From Bacteroidota bacterium (lineage in GTDB: Bacteria > Bacteroidota > Bacteroidia > Chitinophagales > Chitinophagaceae), in contig JADJZY010000038.1 of NCBI GenBank assembly GCA_016715505.1, forward strand, positions 1 to 64,000: DNA of 64,000 nucleotides, given 5' to 3'. The notes beneath the pieces were generated by a model, which ran no database searches, was not told the origin of the DNA, and was given only the letters and a program-made list of their open reading frames with translations. Below, piece after piece: positions 37,457-47,539 of this stretch (position 1 is its first letter; each line of letters opens with the position of its first letter). The translations under genes and the position numbers were made by a program.

Positions 37457-39862
37457 ATGGAATTTAACCGACAATATTTCGGAATAGAAGAAGAATCAGA
37501 CATTATGCCAATTATTCCGTTGAATGAAGACGAGATGAGCGAAGAGGAAAAAAAGAATCTTCCGGAGGAATTGATCATTTTACCGCTACGCAATATGGTG
37601 CTCTTTCCGAATGTGGTGATGCCCATCACAGTATCGCGCGAAAAATCAATTATTGCCCTGAAAGAAGCAGAACGAAAAGGCAAAATGATAGGGATCCTGA
37701 CCCAATTAGACCCCAAACTGGACAATCCTGAAACAAAGGACTTTTATTCGGTGGGAACCGTCGCGCAGATCATCAAGCAAATCCGAATGCCCGATGAAAG
37801 TATTACCGTTTTTATTCGCGGACGGATTCGTTTTGAAACCAATACCTGGATTCATGCTGAACCTTATTTTTCAGCAAATGTGACCTACCTGGATGAAAAT
37901 ATCCCGCCAAAAGCGATGAATTTACTGCTATGATTGCCTCCGTCAAGGAAATGGCGGAACAGATTATGATGAAAAGTAACAATATTCCTCAGGAGGCTTC
38001 CATCATGCTTCGTAACATCGAAAACGTAAGTTTCCTCAACCATTTTATTGCTTCCAATCTGAATTGTGAAACCAAAGACAAACAACAATTACTAGAGGAA
38101 AATGATTTCATTAAAAGAACAGAAAATCTTTTGCGTCTTCTTCAAATCGAATTGCAGCATGTTGAATTAAAAAATAAAATCACCAATAAAACGAAAGGGG
38201 AACTCGACAAACAACAGAAAGAATATTTCCTCAATCAGCAGTTAAAGGCCATCAAAGACGAATTAGGTGGTGACAGCAACGAACGCGAAATAAAAGATCT
38301 TCAGAAAAGAGCAGAAACAAAAAAATGGTCAAAGGCCGCTAAAGAGAATTTCACCAAGGGCATCGAAAAATTGGAGCGTATGCACCCTACTACCCCCGAT
38401 TATTCTGTGACTTATAATCATCTCGATTTATTGCTTGACTTACCCTGGGAAGAATACACCGAGGATATTTACGATTTAAAAAGGGCTCGTAAAATTTTAG
38501 ATCATGACCATTATGGCATGGATAAAATAAAAGACCGTATTCTCGAATATCTGGCCGTACTCAAATTAAAAGGTGATATGAAATCACCTATTCTTTGTTT
38601 TTTTGGACCTCCCGGAATTGGTAAGACTTCATTGGGAAAATCCATTGCCAATGCGATTGGGCGTAAATATGTTCGTTTTAGTTTAGGCGGTTTACATGAT
38701 GAAAGTGAACTCCGTGGACATCGTAAAACTTATATCGGTGCGATGCCAGGCCGCGTTATTCAATCATTACGCAAATGCCAATCGAGCAACCCTGTTTTTA
38801 TCCTGGATGAAATTGATAAAATAGGTAAGGATTTTCGAGGCGACCCAAGTTCTGCTTTGCTGGAAATTCTGGATCCTGAACAAAATCATACCTTCTACGA
38901 TAATTACTTAGAACTTGAATATGATTTGAGCAAAGTGCTCTTCATTGCCACTGCCAACAATCTCAATGAAATACAGCCTGCCTTGCGGGATCGTTTGGAA
39001 ATCATTGATCTCAGTGGTTATGCTGTTGAAGAAAAAACCGAAATTGCCAAACGACATTTGATCCCCAAACAAAAGGAAGCCCATGGCTTGAAAGACTACA
39101 GCATCAAAATTGCAAATCCGGTCTTAACGAAACTCATCCAGGAATATACCCGCGAAAGTGGTGTCAGGGAATTAGACAGGCAATTGGCTTCTGTCATGCG
39201 AAATATCGCCATGCAAGCAGCCATGGATGAATCGCTTAAAAGTTTTGATGTGACCGAAGAATCCATCGTCGATATCTTGGGAAACCCAGGTACTCCAATG
39301 AAATTTATGCCCGTAAAAATCCACCGGGAGTGGCCATTGGTTTAGCATGGACTTATGTGGGCGGCGAAATTTTGTTTATCGAAACAAGTCTGAGCAAGGG
39401 AAAAGGAAGCCTCAACCTGACGGGTAATTTGGGCAATGTGATGAAAGAAAGTGCCAGTACTGCCCTGACTTACATACGAGCCAATGCGCAGGACCTGGAT
39501 ATCCCTGAGACACTCTTTGATGAAACCAATATTCATATTCATGTACCCGAAGGCGCCGTACCAAAAGATGGACCTAGTGCAGGTATCACCATGCTTACTT
39601 CCATCTTGAGTGCGTTAGGGGTAAACAGGTTAAACCGAATTTGGCAATGACAGGAGAAATACGCGGCCAGGCGACAGGTTCTTCCAGTCGGTGGAATCAA
39701 GGAAAAATTCTTGCTGCGAAAAGGGCCGGCATGAAGGAAATCATTCTTTGTGCACAAAATGAAAAAGACGTCCTTGAAATAAATCCGGGTTTTATTAAAG
39801 GTCTAAAATTCCATTACGTCACAGAAATGAAAGATGTGGTTAAGTTGGCCATCCTTAAATAG
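37457..39862 (+). CDS. lon: ATP-dependent protease Lon (at least four frameshifts)
   Basis: Cytoplasmic AAA+ serine protease, about 800 residues. Seen: N-terminal substrate domain (LIILPLRNMVLFPNVVMPI), Walker A FFGPPGIGKTSLGKS, Walker B VFILDEIDKIG, sensor segment LFIATANNLNEI, and the protease domain with PKDGPSAGITM (catalytic Ser) and KILAAKRAG (catalytic Lys). Start 37457 (MEFNRQYF) is preferred. Breaks: A4 at 37909-37912 (one short; gives KSDEFTAMIAS), C3 at 39285-39287 (one short; gives RYSNEIYARKNPPG), G4 at 39618-39621 (one short; gives GKQVKPNLAMTGEI), and a shift near 39660-39675 returning at A5 39703-39707, between which the other frame reads the canonical VLPVGGIKEK. All look like sequencing errors. 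Confidence 0.93.
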
Positions 39863-39913
39863 AGTCTGCGCAAGGGAAATGAATTAAATTCCGGTTCCTT
39901 TCGGTAAGCTGAT

Positions 39914-39921
39914 TAAATTTA
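39914..39921 (+). promoter_or_regulatory. Near-consensus -7 box, four bases before the dnaG start
   Basis: TAAATTTA differs from TAnnTTTG only in the last base and ends four bases before the GTG at 39926. Confidence 0.35.
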
Positions 39922-39925
39922 CACC

Positions 39926-41860
39926 GTGATTTCAAAAGCTTCCATTCAAAAAGTGAATGATGCTGCCGACATTATTGATGTGGTTGGCAGTTTTATTAAA
40001 CTCAAAAAAAGAGGGGTTAACTTTTTAGGGAATTGTCCGTTTCACAACGAAAAAACCCCCTCCTTCACCGTCTCCCCTTCCAAAGGTATTTACAAATGTT
40101 TTGGCTGCGGTAAAGCCGGTAATGTGGTCACTTTTGTACAAGAACATGAAAAACTCAGCTATCCGGAAGCGATAACCTGGCTGGCAAAACGTTACCACAT
40201 TGAATTAGAACAAACCGAAGTCACACATGAAGTTCGGGCACAACAGCAAACCGAGGAAAGTTTAAGAATCCTGAACCAATTTGCCGCTCAATATTTCCAT
40301 GATCAGTTACTACATTCCGATGAAGGGCAAACCATCGGATTGAGTTATTTTAAAGAAAGAGGATTTCGATTAGAGACCCTTGAAAAATTTCAACTCGGTT
40401 ATTGTCCGGAAAATAGAGAAAGTTTTGTACAACATGCCATCGACAAAGGATACGACAAAGATTTATTGATCAAGGCCGGTCTTATTTCTGATCGATACGG
40501 TAAGTTACAAGCCATTTATCATGGCCGAGTTATTTTCCCGATTCAAAATCAAAGTGGAAAAGTGATTGGTTTTGGTGCAAGAATATTAAAGAGCTCCGAC
40601 CGGGCACCGAAATATATCAACACACCGGAAAATGAACTCTATCAAAAAAGCCGAACACTTTACGGAATTTATTTTGCCCGAACAGCCATTACGCAACAAG
40701 ATGAATGTTTACTGGTTGAGGGATATACCGATGTATTGTCCTTGCATCAGGCCGGAATTGCAAATGCTGTCGCCAGTAGTGGCACATCACTTACCGATGA
40801 ACAACTGCGATTGATCAAACGATACAGCAAAAATCTGACTATACTTTATGATGGGGATGCAGCAGGCGTGAAAGCGGCATTGCGGGGATTGGATATGGCC
40901 ATTGAAGAAGGTTTAAATGTGCACGTTGTTTTACTTCCTGATAATCATGATCCGGACTCCTATTTACAAAGTACCGGTGCGGAAGGCTTTCAGCAATATA
41001 TTCAGAAAGAAAAAAAGGATATCATTCTGTTTAAATTAGAAGCTTCCCTGAAAGAAGCCAAAGATGATACGGTTAAAAAAACGGCACTGATTAATGATAT
41101 TGCAGAAACATTATCTAAAATCAATAAGGTAGAAGAATTTAGTAAGCAGCAGGATTATATTCGTCGATGTGCTCAACTTTTACAAATTGATGAAGCTGGA
41201 TTAATTGCGTTGGTCAACAAAAGAATTCGCGAAAAAATCGTCAAAAAGGATTTTCAAAATAAACCGGAAGCGGATGCTTTGCATGAGCAGGCTGAACCTG
41301 AAAAAGGACATCATCAGGAAGATGCCGGCCATTTATTACAGAAAGATTATTTACAAGAAAAAGGACTAATACGCGTTCTGATAGAATTTGGCCATAAGCC
41401 CTATGATGATAAAATATCTGTGGCTGAGTTTATCCGCTTAAAAATTGCAGATGCAGATTTTGCAAATGATGCCTGGCAGAAAATTTATCATAGATATTTT
41501 AACCTTTTGGAGTCAACGCTTCAATATCCAACTGCCAGAGATTTTACATATCATGACGAAGAGGAAATACGCCTGAATGCGATAGAGGCCTTATACTTCC
41601 CCTATGAACTCAGTGAAAACTGGGCGAAAGAATTTCATATCATTACCCCAGGTAAAGAAGAAATTTATCTGGAAGATGTGGAACATACCCTGATCTACTT
41701 TTTACTGCGGAAGATCAAAGCGACCTATGCCGAATTGCTCGAAGAATTACGAATACCCAATGATGCACAAGAGGAACTCATCATTCAAACATCCTTATAC
41801 GAACTCAAGAAACATGAAAAGGATCTTTTAGAACACCTAAGAGTGGTTGCTATTCGTTAG
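39926..41860 (+). CDS. dnaG: DNA primase
   Basis: Replication primase of 644 residues. Seen: CHC2 zinc-binding domain with Cys 37, His 40, Cys 58 and Cys 61 (NCPFHNEKTPSF and KCFGCGKAGN), the RNA-polymerase domain with YPEAITWLAKRY, the TOPRIM segment LLVEGYTDVLSLHQAG and metal-binding LYDGDAAGVKAAL, and a helical C-terminal DnaB-interaction region. The start is a GTG at 39926. Its TAG stop overlaps the stop of the convergent PorT-like gene by two bases once that gene is corrected. Confidence 0.96.
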   Translation: MISKASIQKVNDAADIIDVVGSFIKLKKRGVNFLGNCPFHNEKTPSFTVSPSKGIYKCFGCGKAGNVVTFVQEHEKLSYPEAITWLAKRYHIELEQTEVTHEVRAQQQTEESLRILNQFAAQYFHDQLLHSDEGQTIGLSYFKERGFRLETLEKFQLGYCPENRESFVQHAIDKGYDKDLLIKAGLISDRYGKLQAIYHGRVIFPIQNQSGKVIGFGARILKSSDRAPKYINTPENELYQKSRTLYGIYFARTAITQQDECLLVEGYTDVLSLHQAGIANAVASSGTSLTDEQLRLIKRYSKNLTILYDGDAAGVKAALRGLDMAIEEGLNVHVVLLPDNHDPDSYLQSTGAEGFQQYIQKEKKDIILFKLEASLKEAKDDTVKKTALINDIAETLSKINKVEEFSKQQDYIRRCAQLLQIDEAGLIALVNKRIREKIVKKDFQNKPEADALHEQAEPEKGHHQEDAGHLLQKDYLQEKGLIRVLIEFGHKPYDDKISVAEFIRLKIADADFANDAWQKIYHRYFNLLESTLQYPTARDFTYHDEEEIRLNAIEALYFPYELSENWAKEFHIITPGKEEIYLEDVEHTLIYFLLRKIKATYAELLEELRIPNDAQEELIIQTSLYELKKHEKDLLEHLRVVAIR

Positions 41861-42491
41861 TAACTAATTCCCACATGTAATTGGATCATCTGATTGGTCC
41901 AACTTCTTTCCGCACGAGGTTGTTGATATTACTAATACCCCAAATATACCGGAGCCCTGCATTCACACGAAATACAGGCGCCTTACCACCAAACTGCACC
42001 CATAAACCGCCAATCACATCATAACTATTTTGTGAAATGACGTCAATACCACTTTTTAGAATTTTGTTTTTATCCAAAACACTTACATTGGATGAAAACT
42101 GGGGGCCTAACTGAATCCACAAAAACTGGGTCAACTTTAAATTCACCAAAATGGGAATCGCGATGGTTTGAAACTTGAAAGAACCATTGATCAAACTATC
42201 TTCAATGTTTCGATAATACTGCGCATATACGCCATGAAATGAGGTATCCGTCACCATGGTACTTTGACTCCACAAAGCTTCGAGTTGTATACCAATTCTT
42301 CGTTTATTTAAATTGGCAAAAAATCCGGCGTTGGGATTTGTTTTGTAAACATCTCGCCAACCGTATCCATTCACTTTATTAAATGTCAAACCTGCCTTTA
42401 ATCCGATGCCTAAATCCAATCCGAATTTCTCTTTACTTCTGACCAGAACAGACATGGTTAAAAATAAAAATAGTAGCATGCCTTGTTTCAT
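41857..42491 (-). CDS. PorT-like outer-membrane beta-barrel protein (one frameshift)
   Basis: About 211 residues. Seen: signal peptide MKQGMLLFLFLTMSVLVRS from the ATG at 42491, then alternating strands LGIGLKAGLTFNKV, FFANLNKRRIGIQLEALWS, FQTIAIPILVNLKL and FRVNAGLRYIWGISNINN, typical of the PorT / OmpA-like barrel family of Bacteroidota. CC at 41910-41911 is one base short; restoring it gives VRERSWTNQMIQLHVGISY with an aromatic C-terminus as expected for a barrel, and a stop at 41857-41859. It is a generic barrel; a role in T9SS is not implied. Confidence 0.75.
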
Positions 42492-42613
42492 GTTGATTAT
42501 TTTGGATCCTGAGTTTTGAAGATTCATATTCTCTTGCTGTACAATCTATCAGAATATGCTACAGCAGTTGCAAATATAATTTTTTTAAATATATGAAATG
42601 CTATTCCTTCCGC

Positions 42614-43965
42614 TTAATTTCCGGTTTGGAGTTCATTTCCGCTAAACTTCACCATTAGCGTATCCGATTGAAGATTCATATGATACTTCGGCCATTCCCG
42701 GAAGGACTTTCTACTTCTCACCTGAACGGGTACCTTTTGTTGAATACCATGCCACCACATGCCCTCCTGAAAACCTACCCTTAACGCATACGTTCCATTT
42801 GCGAGCACAGGTAAATCGATAATTTCAATTGCCCGGTAATCCTTTTGTTGTTTAAGTTGATGAAAAAAGAACACAATTTGTTGATCACTGCTTCGCCATT
42901 TTTGTTGAACCTGTATCAAATAAAATGCAGATAACATAAAAAATAAAGTCAGCATCCATTTTTGAACTGATATCTGAATCAGGGAGAAAACATCAACAAA
43001 ATATAAAATAAGAAAAATGCCCGGTAAGTATAAAAATCTTTCTCCTTCAGTGTTTCGCCAGGCAATACCCAAATTCAATACGGGTAACAAGGCGCATAAA
43101 AATAGGCATAAATAAATCATCGCTGGTTTTGCCAGCATTCTGAAAGACAGCCGAAAAATAAAAAATACCAAGAATAAAAAATACCAAAAAACATACAACC
43201 AAAAATAGATCCCACCTTCATATGGGGGCATCATTGCACGAAATGTAAACCGAAACAGATTCATCATAATATGAGCAACATCAACCTTTTGATGCAAATC
43301 ACCATAGGTACCTATCCAATCGCCAATATATTGATGCCGCAAAAAAAGATAGGCCATAAAAATCAGTAACAAGGAGAAAAACAATCTCAGAATTTTTTTC
43401 CAGTCCCAATTTCGTTTCCAATAAAATATCATCGGAAAAATCCAAAGACCAACCCAGGTGGATTCATAGGCACACAAAGCTGCAAACCAACATAAAAGCG
43501 CAGCCAAAAAGTAGATTGATTTTCGAGTGTTGTCAAATTGAAATAAACAATACAAGCTACTTAGAAATAAAAAGTTGAAAACACAGATGCTGCACCGGAT
43601 ATCCATACCACCGAATCAACATGCGTGGGCCAACAAACAAAAAATATTGCGGTTAAAAATGGCCGTGAAGAAGGAAGTTCCACTTTGAACCATTGTGCCG
43701 CGATAAACCAAATCAATAACGCATTCCCCGCATGCAAAATCACATTGCACAGATGATACAAGCAGGCGCTTCTACCAAAAAGGGCCATATTCAACCAAAA
43801 GGTACCCGGACGGAAAAATTGATGATCATTAAAACCATTCATCCCTTGTACCAGAATTTTATAATCGTCCGAAATCAACCCTGATCCAATCGAAATAAAA
43901 TAGCATAGAAGTGTCATTCCGACGATGATCGAACTTGCTACTATGGTCTTAAATGAGTTATTCAT
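42614..43965 (-). CDS. Polytopic membrane protein, GT-C-like (one frameshift)
   Basis: About 450 residues with ten or so hydrophobic helices. Seen: SGLISDDYKILVQGMNGFN in the first loop with an acidic pair, RPGTFWLNMALFG, CWPTHVDSVVWISGAAS, and AWRNTEGERFLYLPG near the end. HVDSVVWISG and the ERFLYLP segment resemble the TPR-linked O-mannosyl- or sugar-transferase-like membrane proteins (GT-C), so this is the best guess. The frame breaks in A5 at 43569-43573; one more T on the coding strand joins SVFSTF to LFLSSLYCLFQF. The ATG at 43965 overlaps the stop of the M14 peptidase gene, so the two are probably an operon. Confidence 0.6.
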
Positions 43966-45780
43966 CCTGCTTATTCCGAATGACTTCATTTCCTGTTTTA
44001 GGGTCTTGCCTGAAGTAAATTGGTGAATTTAATACCCGATAAACCGGATAAATCTGATACGCAGGTTCAGGATAAAGTGATTGTTTATACACAAAATCTA
44101 GCTGTGCATGAGCGCTCCTTCTAAGGGTGCTATCTTTTTCCAACGCCGCCTGCAGTGCTTGTCGAACTATAGGATTTTCTTTTAAATACATCGCTGCATT
44201 TTTTTCGTATGCATAAGCCGTATAACCTTCTTTCTGTTCCAAAATCGGATCGAAAAAATTCCAATAAAAATAACTATCCATTCCTTCCGGCTCCAGTGTT
44301 TCGATGATAAAACGAACAGCTTTCTGGTTGGTGGGAATATAAAAATCGCCTTTACGGAAATGTTTGCGGCCTTGAATTTTTTCCACCTTCACTTTTGAAT
44401 TTGGATGATGACCTTCATAAGGTTTTGAACCCGATTCAAAAGATACTATTCGATACATTTCTATGTCCAGGCTATCATCTTTTTCAAATTCAAACATCTC
44501 CACATGATTTAATCGTAATAATTCAATGACTTTCCACCAACCTGCCGGAATTACATAAGCATCGGGTCTGTAAACACTCAATGAAGGTTCCGCCTGATTA
44601 TAAAAAGGGATCTGCTTGCTAAACGTATCCGCCCGATCAAAGCCCATATAAGGCAAACCGGATACTTCACTGATCATTTCCTTGTACTGATATCCGCGAT
44701 AATTGATTTTTTGGAGATTTTAGGATTAAAGGTCCATTGCAGAGGAAAGACGGTCTGTTGTTGTTGGACATTTAACATAGAATCTCGTATCACATGAATT
44801 TCCTGACGATGTTGCTGACAATATTCAATTAAGACTTGCATAAATTTCAATGTTGCATCTACCCTTTGCGCATAAGGTTTCAACATGTGCGTTTCTGGAA
44901 CAAAAGCGAACACATTATGCAAGGCGGCATAACCGCTACTAAAACGTGGACTATCAAAAAACTGAAACCATCCTTCAGAAGCATCCTTTCCCCAGGCATT
45001 CACGTAAGGCAACATCGGATATTGATATTGCTCCATAACGGCAAATAAAGATGGTTCAAAAATCTTTTCTAAATAATCACCCATCGGTCCACCCAACTTG
45101 TTATGTTGTGTTGTGGCCATTGTAATGACATGCTGATAGTCTGCCCCATCACTGACATGATTATCGACAAATACATCCGGTTTAATCCAATGAAATAATT
45201 TGGCAAATGTTCTGGCTTCCCGGCTATCGCATTTAATAAAATCACGATTTAAATCCAGATTTTGTCCATTCCCCCTGCTCCCAAATTCCTCAGGCCCGTC
45301 CTGATCGACGCGGTTAAATGGACTACGATTTAAACAACCTCCGATGTTGTATACTGGTATGACAGCTAATGCAACATTCTCGACTGATGTATTTCCTTGT
45401 TGCATTCTTTCAGCAACATCACGTACCAATAACATAGAGGCATCAATACCATCCGGCTCTCCTGAATGAATGCCATTGTTAATCAGAATGATCGCTTTGT
45501 TTTTGACATGCCATTTCGAAACATCCTGACGCCGATCGCTACTCAGCAATACAACATGCATTGGATATGCGGCATCTGTAGGTCCTATTTCAACAATTTC
45601 GATGGCCGGATATTGCTGCTGCAAATCATAATAATACGCCATGCATTCCTCGTAACTTGCTGAATAGTTTTTCCCTTTTGCCTCAAAGGGCGTTATTTGG
45701 GAGAATGAAAGTGTCGAAACAAACAGCATCATAAAAGCTGCTAAAAATTTCAGGTAGTAAAATAAAAATGAACGAAACAT
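43958..45780 (-). CDS. M14 family zinc carboxypeptidase-like protein (one frameshift)
   Basis: About 607 residues. Seen: signal peptide ending FVSTLSFSQ, the metal site GIHSGEPDG (His and Glu of HxxE) near residue 105, NLDLNRDFIK, then DVFVDNHVSDGADYQ carrying the third-ligand His, and FAFVPETHML, a likely catalytic-Glu segment. The C-terminal 240 residues add a beta-rich domain of unknown role. The frame breaks at T6 44707-44712; with one more base the coding strand reads ISKKINYRGYQYKEMIS. The ORF start at 45780 has a near-consensus -7 box four bases upstream. Confidence 0.86.
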
Positions 45781-45784
45781 GCCT

Positions 45785-45792
45785 TAAAGGTA
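45785..45792 (-). promoter_or_regulatory. Near-consensus -7 box, four bases before the M14 gene start
   Basis: On the minus strand TACCTTTA is followed by AGGC and the ATG at 45780; it differs from TAnnTTTG in the last base. Confidence 0.35.
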
Positions 45793-45834
45793 ATACCAAA
45801 TTCAAACCTTGATACACCTTGTTTAAAACTCTAT

Positions 45835-45842
45835 TAGATTTG
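45835..45842 (+). promoter_or_regulatory. -7 promoter box for the COG2509 flavoprotein
   Basis: TAGATTTG matches TAnnTTTG exactly and ends 17 bases before the ATG at 45860. Confidence 0.45.
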
Positions 45843-45859
45843 CAGGTACTGACCCATTC

Positions 45860-47433
45860 ATGCGAGAAATAGAATTTGCCCTCAGCCCTGCAGAAGCAGC
45901 CGACGAAAAAAATATTGTTGCGGCGATAACAGCCCAATCTGGTATAAGCAACCTGAGCGGATGGCAGTGGCGTATTCTCCGAAAATCAATGGATGCACGA
46001 AGTAAGTTTATTAAAATTCTTTTTCGGGTAGGCATCTATCAAGATCAAGAAATTGACTCTACGCAAGTTCCTTTATTCGAATCAAAAAATGTCTCCAATG
46101 CCTCAGCTGTTCATATCATTGGTGCTGGACCAGCGGGATTATTTTGTGCCTTACAATGTATTGAACTCGGACTGAAACCTGTTTTATTTGAGCGAGGTAA
46201 AAACGTCAGAGAGCGGCGGAGAGATTTGGCCAAACTGAATAAGGAGGGCATCTTAAATGAAGAAAGTAACTATTGTTTTGGCGAAGGCGGTGCCGGAACT
46301 TACAGCGATGGAAAATTGTACACACGCAGTAATAAACGAGGAAATATTTCTAAAGTACTCCATTGGTTTCATCACTTTGGAGCTGATCAATCAATCTGCT
46401 ATGAGGCTCATCCCCATATAGGCACCAATAAGTTACCACAGATTATTGAAAATATGCGAGAGGCTATTATCGAATGTGGCGGTGAAATTCATTTTGATAG
46501 CAAGCTGATCAATGTAGATACGCAGTTCGGGCAAATTCAAAAAATCCTTATTCAACAACTTGGTTGGGTAAACATTCAACAACTGATTCTGGCCACTGGT
46601 CATTCGGCCCATGATATATATGAATTATTGGATCGGAAAATATATTGATTGAAGCGAAACCTTTTGCATTAGGCGTCCGTATCGAACATCCGCAATCCAT
46701 CATAGATCAGTTACAATATCGATGTGAAATCCGCGACCCTTTTTTACCCCCTGCCAGTTATAGTTTGGTTGAACAAATTAATGGAAGGGGTGTGTTTTCA
46801 TTTTGTATGTGTCCGGGAGGAATCATTGCCCCCGCATCTACCCGTCAAGGTGCTTTGGTCGTGAATGGATGGAGCCCTAGTAAAAGAAACAATCCTTTTG
46901 CTAACAGTGGTATGGTAGTAGGAATTGATGAAAAAGATTTTAAGGATCCTCATCCATTGGCTGGTTTAAAATATCAATATGCCGTTGAGAAAAAAGCCTT
47001 TGAAGCCGGTGGTGGAAAATTTGTGGCTCCGGCTCAGCGCATGACCGACTTTTTGATGAACAAACAAAGTAGTTCATTACCTGCATGTTCTTATATCCCC
47101 GGTTTACAGAGCGTTTCATTATCGGAAGTTTTACCTAAAATCGTGAATGATGCATTGGTTCTGGGCTTAAAACATTTTGGCCAAAAACTGCAAGGCAAAT
47201 TTGGTCGTCCGGGTTATTTAACCCATGAAGCCGTTTTGGTGGCCACCGAAAGCAGAACATCTTCACCCGTGCGCGTTCCCCGACATCAGGATGAATTAAC
47301 ACATCCTCAAATAACTAATTTGTATCCTTGTGCTGAAGGTGCGGGGTATGCAGGGGGCATTGTAAGTGCTGCCATGGATGGGATGCGTATTGCTGAAAAA
47401 ATTTATGCCAAGCTACATCCATTCGGTCATTGA
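45860..47433 (+). CDS. FAD-dependent dehydrogenase, COG2509-like (one frameshift)
   Basis: About 525 residues, a predicted flavoprotein of unknown substrate. Seen: an N-terminal RNA-binding-like region, the dinucleotide-binding motif VHIIGAGPAGLFCALQC near residue 85-100 with the acidic end FERG, the conserved NYCFGEGGAGTYSDGKLYTR block, LILATGHSAHD, then FALGVRIEHPQ, FCMCPGG and the C-terminal FAD segment LYPCAEGAGYAGGIVSAAMDG. The frame breaks in A4 at 46637-46640; one more A joins LLDRKNILIEAKPF. The gene uses a TGA stop, which argues against TGA being a sense codon in this organism. Confidence 0.9.
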
Positions 47434-47527
47434 GTCATGGCTTAAAATAGATGCACATACTATACACACACTGAACAGGCACGTATTTCCATTTTGAATC
47501 AAAGGACGACTGTTATAAAAACGGTAT

Positions 47528-47535
47528 TACCTTTG
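47528..47535 (+). promoter_or_regulatory. Exact -7 box, four bases before the TonB-dependent receptor start
   Basis: TACCTTTG matches TAnnTTTG exactly; only GACT separates it from the ATG at 47540. Confidence 0.45.
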
Positions 47536-47539
47536 GACT

